Source: Rhipicephalus microplus
Taxonomy: Eukaryota; Arthropoda; Arachnida; Ixodida; Ixodidae
Assembly: GCF_043290135.1 (NCBI RefSeq)
Contig: NC_134710.1
Span: 12,663,321-12,727,320 of the forward strand
Direction of reading: 5' to 3'
DNA: 64,000 bases
Shown piece by piece: positions 20,630 through 30,600 of the stretch. Position 1 is the first letter of the stretch. Every line of letters begins with the position of its first letter. The position numbers were made by a program, and so were the translations under genes. Under the pieces are notes generated by a model that was not told where the DNA came from, did not search any database, and was given only the letters and a program-made list of their open reading frames with translations.

Positions 20630-20953
20630 TTATTCAGTGAAAGTGACACAGTCCATATGTCCGTGCGACCTATCTATTTCTATGCTAACAAACAAGTGAC
20701 CCTCCTCCGGGCGCCATCTTAAATCATACAGCATGCCACCTATAGTTAGTGGGCCTTGCAAATAGGTGAAAGCGAGTGCACACCTTAGGCCACTGGCTCC
20801 CAAGGATAGCTTTCTCCACCCGAATAAGGGGACAAAAGTGGAAACAGCTTTACTTTGCCACCAGAGGAAATTAGTATAGGTGGTGAAGAAAGGTTGGAAC
20901 ACACTAGGAGAAAAATGAGAACGTTCATAACTACCACGGGGCAGCATGGTCAT
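20630..20953 (-). CDS. Possible exon, unrecognised product
   Basis: A minus-strand frame of 107 codons with balanced composition (FVPLFGWRKLSLGASG, then RWRPEEGHLFVSIEIDR) ending in a TGA that overlaps an AATAAA, as a terminal exon would. I do not recognise the product. It is on the same strand as two other exon-like frames at 22173-22367 and 22483-22926, so they could belong to one gene, but I could not build consistent splice junctions. It could also be a chance frame. Confidence 0.25.
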   Translation of the reverse strand: MTMLPRGSYERSHFSPSVFQPFFTTYTNFLWWQSKAVSTFVPLFGWRKLSLGASGLRCALAFTYLQGPLTIGGMLYDLRWRPEEGHLFVSIEIDRSHGHMDCVTFTE

Positions 20954-20959
20954 GTAGCA

Positions 20960-22172
20960 AGAAGATTGGGTCTACATGCAGTTTCCCGCAGCGCAGGTCG
21001 AGGGTGGCTTTTTGTACGTGTTCCGTGGCAGAACAAAACGAAATGTCACGAGAAGCGAACAGGCGAGCTGAGGAATTCAGAAGTGCTTTTAACGCATGAA
21101 GAAATATATATTATAGCTGAACATCAATATTGGCAGGCACTGCTTGTCAAAGCTTGAAATTGAAGAATGTGATGATCAACAATTTATTCGTGTTAGTCTC
21201 TAAAGTGGATGCTAGGTGTTTTTGCAATTTGACGAGTCGTTTGCAGGGGGGGGGCGTGAGGGTGTATGGATGCTTGCAATTTTGCAAAGTATCAGTGTGG
21301 GCATGTAGAAAAAAAAAACTAAAAGGGAGCATCAGGTGAAAATTTTAAAGTAAGGCCATAAAAAATGAAACAGGAGCATGCTAGAATTGAGCCCTGTAAA
21401 CAAGGGGAGAAGCAGCATCCGAGGACGTTGGTTTGTGGATGATAGGTATATGCTCTCTTCAATGTTTGTTTTGGTTCATGAACTCACCAGAACAGGAGAT
21501 GGAACAGGAGCATCATGGGAAACGAACGCAAAAAGCAAGGGGCTTCAGAGAAAGTTGGCTTGTGGACGCTAGGTGTGCTGCTTCCTTTTTTTTTCTTCCA
21601 TGGGCACATGATTGAAGTGAGCCAGACTCAAATCAGGCTAACATGATTTCGAGCTCCAGCATTTACGTTTCAATCCAATGAAAGTCATCCGGAGACTGTT
21701 TTACATCCTTTCTATTGGTTGGAATTGGGTCTCCATCCTTTTTGTGCGAAAATGTTTGACAGCACTTACTCCCGGTCGCTATTCTCGTGCCTTACCATCA
21801 GAGAGGCCGCAACCAACTTTGTGCAGCTCTCTCTCAATCTCTTGTAATGTTTAATTTCATTTCCCCATAGAATGCATACAAAGTACACCCCCCCCCCCCC
21901 CCCCCCCCGTCTGAGGAGACCAATTAGAGTGGCACATCCCAGAACAAAGACTGAACAGAGGGTGGAATTTCATGCTGCTCCGTAGCTCGGTAACTACCAC
22001 AGCACCTTGCCGCCAATCTTTGTAACTGCATTTCTGCAGCAGTGTGTCTGTGCTGGCAGTGCAAATTTTTTTTCTGTGAGGGGAATAGATGATTGAAACG
22101 AGCGCTTGATTGGTAGGTTGTGTACAATTTGGGGAGCAGCCATTCTGTGGAGGTTCAAAAGCATGGCCTTAA
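20960..22172. other. Non-coding stretch with a poly-C tract
   Basis: No gene recognised. Includes a 21-base C run at 21888-21908 and G-rich short stretches near 21246. Two tracts near 21360-21420 and 21470-21530 share aacaggagcatg/ggaacaggagcatcatgg wording, probably a local duplication. Confidence 0.3.
21888..21908 (+). repeat. Poly-C homopolymer, 21 bases
   Basis: An uninterrupted run of C. Its length should be treated as uncertain because such runs are often misassembled. Confidence 0.95.
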
Positions 22173-22367
22173 CTAGTTTACATTGATGCAGGTACCTTCA
22201 CTTAGACTAAGAATGTCTAATACCTCATGAATATTCCTAAGCTCTTGAATGGTTGTTAAAAATCTGATTATACTGCTTGTAGGCAGTTTAGAAACGGTAG
22301 TCTGTACTGCCTGGTTAATGAATTCACTTCCTTTAACTGAGCAATAGATTCCATAGATACGTACCAT
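22173..22367 (-). CDS. Possible exon, unrecognised product
   Basis: A 64-codon minus-strand frame (MVRIYGIYCSVKGSEF..., LRNIHEVLDILSLSEG) with protein-like composition. No domain recognised. It lies 3' of the frame at 22483-22926 on the same strand, but a clean acceptor in the right phase was not found, so membership of one gene is speculative. Confidence 0.22.
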   Translation of the reverse strand: MVRIYGIYCSVKGSEFINQAVQTTVSKLPTSSIIRFLTTIQELRNIHEVLDILSLSEGTCINVN

Positions 22368-22482
22368 TGTTGACCACAGGTACCGGGGTCACTTTTGACA
22401 TTTGGAAGTGATAGTCTTTATGCATCATCAATTCGTGAGCATACCACATGGTTATAAGCAAGTTACGGTAGCTTGTGCTGTG

Positions 22483-22926
22483 TTACCTGTTGCAGGGACC
22501 CATGTGGATAACGAACATCACAGAGTTCAAAAGGAGCCTGGGCTTGTACCCATTACCAAAGGCATGTGTCAATGTGCAGCCATCTCTATCTGGAGCCAAA
22601 TCAAAGTTATAGACAGTGATAAAAGGAGTTTGCAAAATCGTGTGAAAATTTTTTCCAATAAAGAGATTGTGCCTTGGTATTGTGGTTACATACTTCTTAT
22701 GTGTCTGTAAACAGATACAGTTTGCCGATAAGAAATACCAGGAAAGGTTTGTTGTCACCATTCCAAATGTGCTGTTCGGCTTCAGTGCCAACACTGAATA
22801 ATAGTGACTTGTGGACATGCTCACATCAAAGAACCAGTAAAAGTACATAAACCTCATTTTCTTATTTCCGTGACAGTGCAAAAAAGAGCCAATGATGCTC
22901 ATGGTTTTCGATGTTTCAATGAGCAT
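22483..22926 (-). CDS. Possible exon, unrecognised product
   Basis: A 147-codon frame, long for this AT-rich background, with aromatic-rich content (FMYFYWFFDVSMST..., FITVYNFDLAPDRDG). Its 3' end coincides with a donor-like AACAG/GTAACA near 22490 on the minus strand. I do not recognise it. It may be an exon of a host gene together with the frames at 22173 and 20630, or an old retroelement fragment. Confidence 0.28.
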   Translation of the reverse strand: MLIETSKTMSIIGSFLHCHGNKKMRFMYFYWFFDVSMSTSHYYSVLALKPNSTFGMVTTNLSWYFLSANCICLQTHKKYVTTIPRHNLFIGKNFHTILQTPFITVYNFDLAPDRDGCTLTHAFGNGYKPRLLLNSVMFVIHMGPCNR

Positions 22927-23417
22927 CGAAAGTGTGTGTCAGTGGAATATAATAGGCACGCGTCAGCATTCAGATCACAGATTAGAGAGGACTAGGATTG
23001 CCTTTAATCTGAAGAGAACTAGAGCAAAATTAACCACCAGAAGATCCAGCAGATCCAACGCATTGGTGGGAATCAATGTAATGTGAAGCAGCCAGCAACG
23101 AGCTAGATACATGGCCTTGTTTGTCTTAAAGGCTAATGAATGAATTCATGTTGGGATGTCTACTTCATTATAATATAACATGTTTACCTTGCATGCATGT
23201 ATGATAGGGTATATACCATAACTATATGAATTTATATTCTGGTATACACAATGCATGACCTGTCATTTATAATTGTCACGCACTCATGCCATGCCAGTTT
23301 AGCTGGTGTAATATGCATTGTGACGCGCATGTCGGGATTTGCATGTTGGGATCTACCATTTGTGCTCATCATATAGCATCATCGGATGCGTTTTTTTTTT
23401 TATAATCAAGTTATGTG

Positions 23418-23590
23418 ACGATATGTGGGGTTTTGCGTCTCAAAGGGACAACTTAAGAGAGATGCCATAGTGGAGGGCTCCGGAAGTTTTGACCATCTGG
23501 TGTGCCTTAACGTGTGCCCTGACATGTACAATACGTGGGCCTGTACCATTTTGCCTCTGTCAAAATGCGACTGCTGCGGACGAGTTGTTA
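23418..23590 (-). mobile_element. tRNA-derived SINE, Ruka-like, decayed partial copy
   Basis: Minus-orientation remnant sharing the body of the other copies: atatgtggggttttgcgtct, gtggagggctccgg, and a diverged form of the aacgtgcaccc region. Similarity fades past about 23590, where the tRNA-like head should be, so the head is lost or unrecognisable. Older than the four intact copies. Confidence 0.65.
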
Positions 23591-23769
23591 AGGTACGGTT
23601 CCTGCCGGCGGCAAGTTATCATTCCATCCACTTGATTTACATTTACATTACAATTCCTACTACTAGCATCCCTTATACTGTCTGTTAAAATCTCATTCAT
23701 ATTGTGTGTAACACAAAAAAAAAGTCTTTAAAACTACCATTCTTTTATTTGTGTTACCACATGTAACTT

Positions 23770-24230
23770 ATTTTCATCATTCAGTCACATCTCGCAGTAC
23801 CAATTTTTGTGGTACGTAAACCTAGCAAACTGGTGGCAAGTGCACAGTGAGCATGGCATGTAAATCATGCCGTATAGTATATGTGTGGTGCTAGCATTTT
23901 AATTTCGGGAACTGATAATAACGTTCATTGTACAGTCACGTCGGGCAATATATGCTAGTTATGGTGTATACCAAACTAGCAAATTGACCGTGAGCAAACA
24001 ATGAGCCTAGCATGAAGGTCACGCCATGTATGTCATTCTTTTAACACCAGTTATTTTTATTCCCCATACAGTCGCTATGAGCGTAGCATGCAAATCGTGC
24101 CTTACATGACGTGCGTTATGATCTACATGCTACCACCTGTCATTCATGTTCCTTATCCTTACACAATTACATCCCACAATACCTATCTTCATTTATATGA
24201 AGCTAGCGATACGGCCGCTGCGAGTGCACC
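23770..24230 (+). repeat. Decayed tandem repeat, unit about 148 bp
   Basis: Repeated words in the same order: cagtcac near 23785 and 23934 and cagtcgc near 24070; aactagcaaa-type near 23825 and 23983; gagc...catg..aa.tcatgcc near 23858, 24003 and 24078. Units are strongly diverged. This looks like an old short satellite. I cannot match it to a named family. Confidence 0.4.
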
Positions 24231-24239
24231 ATGAGTAGG

Positions 24240-24654
24240 GTAGCTAGAATTGGGAGGTGTGAAAACCGGCCGCTCCAAGTTGACCTCATTTGCGATACGC
24301 AGTGGTGGCACTGTTGTCGGAGGCGCTGCCAGCTTTTTCCGTGGCAATGCACTGGCATGTGTGTGGTACGATGCAGTGGATACAAACATTCATATGTTTC
24401 TGCAGGCATACGCAACTTGGCACGGCAAGGACATTGTGACACCTTAGATGCTCATATAAGTGTGGGCTTTTCATCTTTAAAATGATGCATTGTAGGAGCC
24501 ACTTCTTATCTTATTTGTACCCGGGCATGGAACACTGCTTTGAAGCCTTAGAACAGGTTCACACGGTGATTTGCTGCTTTTTTTCGAAGCTGCATGATCG
24601 GAAATGAAACAAAAAGCTAAAGTAGCTACATGGGAAGTGTACTATAAAAATATT
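24240..24654 (+). other. Unrecognised stretch with a 65-codon frame
   Basis: A plus-strand frame at 24250-24447 reads protein-like (SGGTVVGGAASFFRGNALACVW) and ends in a stop, but it is too short to name and competes with frames on the other strand. It may be the end of a decayed coding element. The rest is non-coding up to the G3 LTR. Confidence 0.2.
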
Positions 24655-24805
24655 GTTACGTAAAAATGACACGAGGCGTGTCTGTTTAGAATCAATATTG
24701 ACACTGATGCGTATAGCATCAACTAAGATGGAGGACAGCACGCACTACCGACAGACCACTTCCTCGTTGTCGTCTTCTGACCGCTGATATGTCGGCTACG
24801 TAGCA
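24655..24805 (-). repeat. G3 3' LTR
   Basis: A 151-bp unit with ends TGTTACG...GTAGCA. Directly inside it is ttacccccggcgg, the same polypurine-side context seen inside the G4 LTR (ttacccgccggcgg). The partner 5' LTR is not in the window because the 5' half of G3 is missing. Boundaries are inferred from the TG...CA rule and analogy to G4. Confidence 0.65.
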
Positions 24806-26639
24806 TTACCCCCGGCGGTAAAAGCGCCGTCTCGGTGCACATTAATTATGGTCTTCAGAAGGCAGGTGGTAAGGTTTTAGCCTGCTGACGTGCGCAACAT
24901 CACTGGGTGTGGTTGCAGGCAGGCTTGTGGTCTGTGATGCAGGAATGATCTTATAGGTGACGTCGGTTACCTGGCGGATGATACGGTAAAGACCCATGTA
25001 GCGAGAGAACAACTTCTCAGTTGATGGCGTTGCAGTGTTTGGAAGTAGGGTGTTGAGTGGTAACTTCAGATCACGGCCATAGAGCAAATAAAAGAGTGAA
25101 TAACCACTGGTATCGTGGCGCGTCATGGTGGTCGGAGGACACATACATCGCGAGCATGTCTGTGAGGGTGTGATTTAGGCGTTCGGTAAGGTCATTTGTT
25201 CGGGGATGGTAGGAAGGGGTCAACTTGTGCTGCGTCGAAGAATAGCGCAAAAGATCGTCTATCACTCGGGACAAAAATGCGCATTGTTCATCACCAATCT
25301 GAAGAAACTGGGACATTGACATGATGCTGAGGCTCGGCTAGATGTCTGATTTGTCAAGCTGATCAACAGGATAGCGGGACAAGCAATCGGCGTCCAGATG
25401 GAGACATCCAGACTTGTGAGAAACTGAGTAGGAATACTCCTATAGGCATAATGCCCAACGGCCAAGTCATCCAGTGTGGTCCTTCAGAGAAGAAAGCCAA
25501 CACAGCATGTGATGATCTGTGATGACACGGAAAGGGCAGCCATACAAGTAAGGAAGGAATTTCGAAACCGCCCAGACAAAGGCGAGACATTCCCGTTCTG
25601 TTATAGAGTAATTGCATTCAGACTTTGAAAGCAGACGGCTTGCATACGCGATTACACTGTCGTTGCCCCGCTGAATTTGTCCCAAAACTGTACCAATTTT
25701 ATGACCACTCGCGTCTGTTCGCTTTCTGTAGGAGCATCGCGGTCAAAATGTGCAAGAATAGGTGTCGTTAGAGCAGTGGTTAGCTGAGAGAAGGCGTCAT
25801 ATTGAAGAGGGCCCCAACAAAACGGGACGTCTTGTTTGAGAAGGTCGGTGAGTGGCCGTGCGAGTGCCGCAAAGTTTTTTATGAACCGTCGAAAGTAGCA
25901 GCAGAGGCCCACGAAACTGTGAACATCAAGGACAGAGCATGGAATTGGGAAGTTTCTTACAGCGCGTACTTTCGCCGGGTCTGGTCGTATGCCGGCAGCG
26001 TCGTCAACAAGGTGACCCAACATGGTAATCTGACGAAGACCGAAGTGGCACTTGGAGGAATTGAGCTGCAGGCCGGCCCGCCGAAATATGGATAGAATGG
26101 TCGAAAGGTGTTCAAGGTGGGTTGCGAAGGTAGGGGAGAAAATGATCATGTCGTCCAGGTAACACAAACATGTCGACCATTTAAATTCTTGTAGGAGAGC
26201 GTCCATCTTTCTCTCGAAGGTCGCTGGAGTGTTGCAGAGACCGAAGGGCGTGACCTTGAATTGGTAAAGACCGTCAGGAGTAAGGAAGGTGGTCTTTTCT
26301 CGGTCCATGTCATCTACAGCAATTTGTCAGTAGCTAGATCGGAGGTCGAGAGATGAAAAGAAGGTGGCGCCATGAAGGCAATCGAGGGCAACGTCAATGC
26401 GTGGTATGTGCTACACGCCTTTTTTGGTAGTTTTGTTGAGGTGGCGATAATCAACGCAAAAACGCCATGAGCCGTCTTTCTTTTTTTACTAATACCACGG
26501 GAGATGCCAAAGGGCTTGATGATAATTGAATTACGTTTTCGGTAAGCATTTTGGCCACTTCTTTTTAAATCACTTCTCACTCGGGCGCCGACACGCGGTA
26601 CGGCTGACGGTGAATGGGCGCAGTCACCAGTGTTGGTTT
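24806..26639 (-). pseudogene. G3 pol, decayed, 3' part
   Basis: Fragments in several frames. The integrase C-terminus is at 24842-25144 (HVSRLKPYHLP) and an integrase core piece at 25071-25322 (SYHPRTNDLTERLN). RNase H pieces lie at 25467-25740, and an RT piece with YLDDMIIF at 25652-26308. The start of RT follows to 26639 with stops. An internal deletion near 25320-25335 joins the RNase H tail to the middle of the integrase. It is closely related to G4. It is cut at 26639 by the DNA transposon and resumes at 36637. Confidence 0.85.
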
Positions 26640-26830
26640 CCCAGACAACACTCGACGACCTGAGGTCGTCCTCATATGGTACAAACGTCCTCGGCAGTTT
26701 CAGGACGTCCTCATTTGGTCCTCTAGTCGACACTTGCAGGATTATCCCCAAAATGCCCCTTTGAGACCTTTTTAAGGACGAAGAATTGTCCTGATATCGT
26801 CTGCTCGAGGACGTTTTGAGGATATGCATG
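26640..26830 (+). repeat. Left TIR and subterminal motif array of the EnSpm-like element
   Basis: TIR from 26640, then repeated forms of tgaggtcgtcctca, aggacgtcctca and gaggacgttttgagga. Comparable arrays are where EnSpm-type transposases bind in plants; binding here is inference. Confidence 0.7.
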
Positions 26831-27634
26831 TTTCGTAGGTGCATGCAGCTTTCGCAATTCGTGTTTGGTTAATTTTCTGGCTGTTAACGAATAAGTCCAC
26901 GGGATTTCGTATGCCTACTTTCGAGTCATAATAGTAAAGTACTTCTCGATCATTAAAATGAGATAGTTACACGAGGAAGCACTTCAAGCCAACACGAGAA
27001 AGACGTGTTCTTTTATTTATTATTTATTTATTTACTTTGTAAGTGATCGTAGGCCAAACTTTCTGCCTGCACGTTTTCGTTGGTCGTGATCTACCGCCGA
27101 CGTGCATACGGAATTATATCGCACTGACTGTGGTCTGACCCGTTTCCCCAATGAACGCACGTGCGGCAGACCAAGTTTGGTGCGAGTATAAACGGTGTCG
27201 GCTCCAAAATGAATGCAGGCGTGAAAACTGTGAATAGCGAGCACGTTATTCTCGAGTGTCCAGTGTTGCAATGCCGCACGGTCCCATCGAGCAGACGACA
27301 ACTGACCATGCTGACGACTGGGCTGGCCTAGGTTATCGTGAATAGAGCAGCATTGGAACTAGAACGCTGTGGGAAAACGAATGGGCGACTGAAGTTGTGG
27401 TGGTGCTAACAAAAAAAAAGCAGTACCTTAATGCGGTCACCATGCGCAGTCAAGGTGCTTTTAAATCTGGATGTCTACGACACTGTTTACCCATTTTAAA
27501 GTGACGCAACTATCATCATCATCATTATGGGCCTGCAGTAAGTCAAGTCGAGTCATTGGTCGAGTCAACATTCCAATACAACACTTCTCGCCATAGAGGA
27601 AGCTTCTCGCAGAAGCCCTCAAAGAATCGTAAGC

Positions 27635-30600
27635 ATGCCAGGTGAGTGTCTTCTGTTAAATTTTCATATTGAAGTTGTAAGCCGCAAAGGTAAATAAATA
27701 AAAAAAGAGAGGACAGTTGATTTTCAGCCTCGCGCTGTATATCTTTACTGCTTATTCATGTATGTATGTACAAACCAACTGACTAGCCTAACAACGTGTT
27801 CTGGTGGTGGGTGTTCTTTGGTCTAGCCACCATTCTACTGTGCTCTGTGCTGTTCAAGATGGCTGAGAGCGCGGATCGCAAATTTCGGCGTGAAATTAAT
27901 CGGCGCGTCAATGCTAGTTTTCAGCTTATTGACAGTGAGGCCGATGTCATAAATGACACGCGGTACGTTGACCGAGATTCCCGCAACGCCGAAAGAGAGA
28001 GCGACTTGCCCTCCGAGGCTTGTGCGGTCGACCTCGAAGACGGCCATCGTCGCCTTTGTGTTCATGACAGAGAACGGCCTTCGGCACACTCCTCGATCGT
28101 TCCAGAAACGGATGTGCCCCAAGGACACGTTTTGATTTCTGGCGACGCGTGCTACCCCAGCGGCTGCAGTGTTTCTGTGCCTCACGATCACACAGACTTC
28201 GAACGGCGTGCCTTCCATGACAGCAGCGCTGCGGCTTCGACTTCGGCGACCTCGCAGGTGAGGCAGAGGGATTCTTTCGAATTGGCACCGACTGGGAGTA
28301 ACGAAGAGCAAGTTTGTGAACGCGGCAGTGTGGACAGCTTGCTGGCCTTTCGTGAGAGACTGCAAGCGTGGGCCTTACAATCTCGCGCATCGCACACTTC
28401 AGTTACATCGCTCTTGAGAGTACTACAGTCCCACGAATGCTTCAGCGCGCTCCCTTCAACTGCAAGGGCATTGTTACAGACGCCCAAGAAGTGCCTGGAA
28501 GTGTTGCAGCTGGCCGGCGGGAAATACCATCATTTCGGCCTCAGTGCAGGCCTACAGCGAGTGCTGCAAGATTGTGCAGAACTACCAAGAATTTTGAAGC
28601 TTAGCTTCAACATTGACGGTCTGCCGGTTTCAAAAAGTTCACGGGGCCAATTTTGGTGCATACTGGGACGCATAAGTAATTTGGAGGACAAAGCACCATT
28701 TATAGTGGGTGTTTTTTTCGGAAGCAGCAAGCCCAACAACGCGAATGATTTTTTGCGACCATTTGTTTGTGACATAAATGCTGCTATCACAACAGGGATT
28801 ACCATTGGAGAAACTGCAATTCCTGTTAGCTTGTATGCCCTCATATGTGATGCACCAGCAAAGGCATTTGTATTATATGTCAGAAGCCACACAGGCTATT
28901 ACAGCTGCACCAAATGTGACGTAAAAGGTGTCTACTGTGAGGGCAGGGTGTGCTTCCCAAACGTCAATGCTCGCAAGCGAACAGATGACAGCTTTCGCTT
29001 AAAAGTCCAGGAGGAGCATCACACAGGCGAAAGTATTCTTGAGGAACTTCCTTTTGACCTAGTGAAAGATATACCATTAGATTACATGCACCTTGTGTGC
29101 TTGGGTGTCATGAACAAGCTCTTGACACTGTGGGTACGTGGCCCAAAAGTGACCAGACTTGGAAGCAAAGTGCGTCTTGAGATGTCGGAAAAAAATTCTC
29201 AAATTGCACGGTGTGTTCCATGTGATTTTAGCCGAAAGCCGAGGAGCATTGCTGAACTTGATCGGTGGAAAGCGACTGAGTTTCGCTTTTTTCTTTTATA
29301 TGGAGGACCCGTTGTTTTGTCATCACTGATTCCTGCACACATGTACAAGAACTTCTTAGCTTTACATGTGGGGATCTCTGTTCTTTCCACACCAGCTGCA
29401 CCTGCAAGTGAGATAGAGTATGCCGGAAACATGCTCAAGTTTTTTATCCGGACATTCATAAGCATTTATGGCAAAGAGCATGTTTCACACAATGTGCATG
29501 GCCTGTGTCATTTGGCAGATGATGTTACACACCTTGGCCCCTTGGACTCATGGAGTGCCTTCCCATTTGAAAACCATATGTCCTCGTTAAAGAGAATGCT
29601 GAGAAAGCCAGACCTTCCCTTGGAGCAACTTTGCAACAGGCTTGCTGAGCAGGCACACCGTCCTCTGAGGCATAAGAAAACTGAAAGCCATGTCGTATTT
29701 GCTGCAGAGCATGCTGACGGGCCACTTGTTGCTCCATGCCGAGGCCCCGAGTTTAAAAAAGTAACATTGCCTGGCAATGTCATTCTTAGAGCTGAAAAGA
29801 GAAATGGGTGCTGTAGGCTAAGTGATGGGTCAATCGTCGTTATTGACAATTTTGCTCATCTCCCGTGCGGTGAGCCATGCATAATTGGAAGGAAGTTCCT
29901 CAAGTGTGAAGATTTTTATTCTCTGCCATGCCCTTCCTCCATACTGGGAATTTACTCAGTGTCTCAGCCTTCTAGTCTGCGGTATTGGCCTCTGAAGAAC
30001 ATCTCACAGAAATGCCTGAAAGTGTATTTGAAAAGGAAAAGCATTGTTTTCCCTCTTTTGCATGCTACAGTGCACATGTAATAAACTTTCACAACTGTGT
30101 CAGAATGTATACAGAATTTGAATTTGGCTTCTCTTTCTTTTGCAAGGTCAATACGTTGTCGTTCTCTTCCCAGAAGAGGATGATACATCTGGGATCATCC
30201 TCAAAAGTTGGCTGAAAGGCGACGGCTGCCTGTGGCCTCGACAAACTAAATATGTACATAGTTTGTTGAAGGCGAAAGCGACTCCAGGGGCTGACTGGAT
30301 AGAAGTGCCTTGCACTGTTGTCCGAGAATTTGGTAAATTATTCCTTATTTATGCTGTTTTACTGCACGTTTTTCAGCGATTTGGTCAGCAATGAAGTAAA
30401 AGGTATGTAATAAACTGCAATTTCAGCATTGTAACTCTAATTGCCACTTTAGATCAAAGTAACTTCTTAAAAGTTTAGATGGGTTCGAGAATATCAGGAA
30501 AAGATATCAGAAGATGGCTTCGAAGAATATCAGAAGATAGCTTCGAGAATATCAGGAAAAAAAGAACAATTATGCGAAATCAAGTATCTCATATTTTGTG

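Noticed and set aside
28188..28487. Minus-strand frames inside the EnSpm-like transposase
   Set aside because: Shadows of the coding strand, which carries the conserved motifs.
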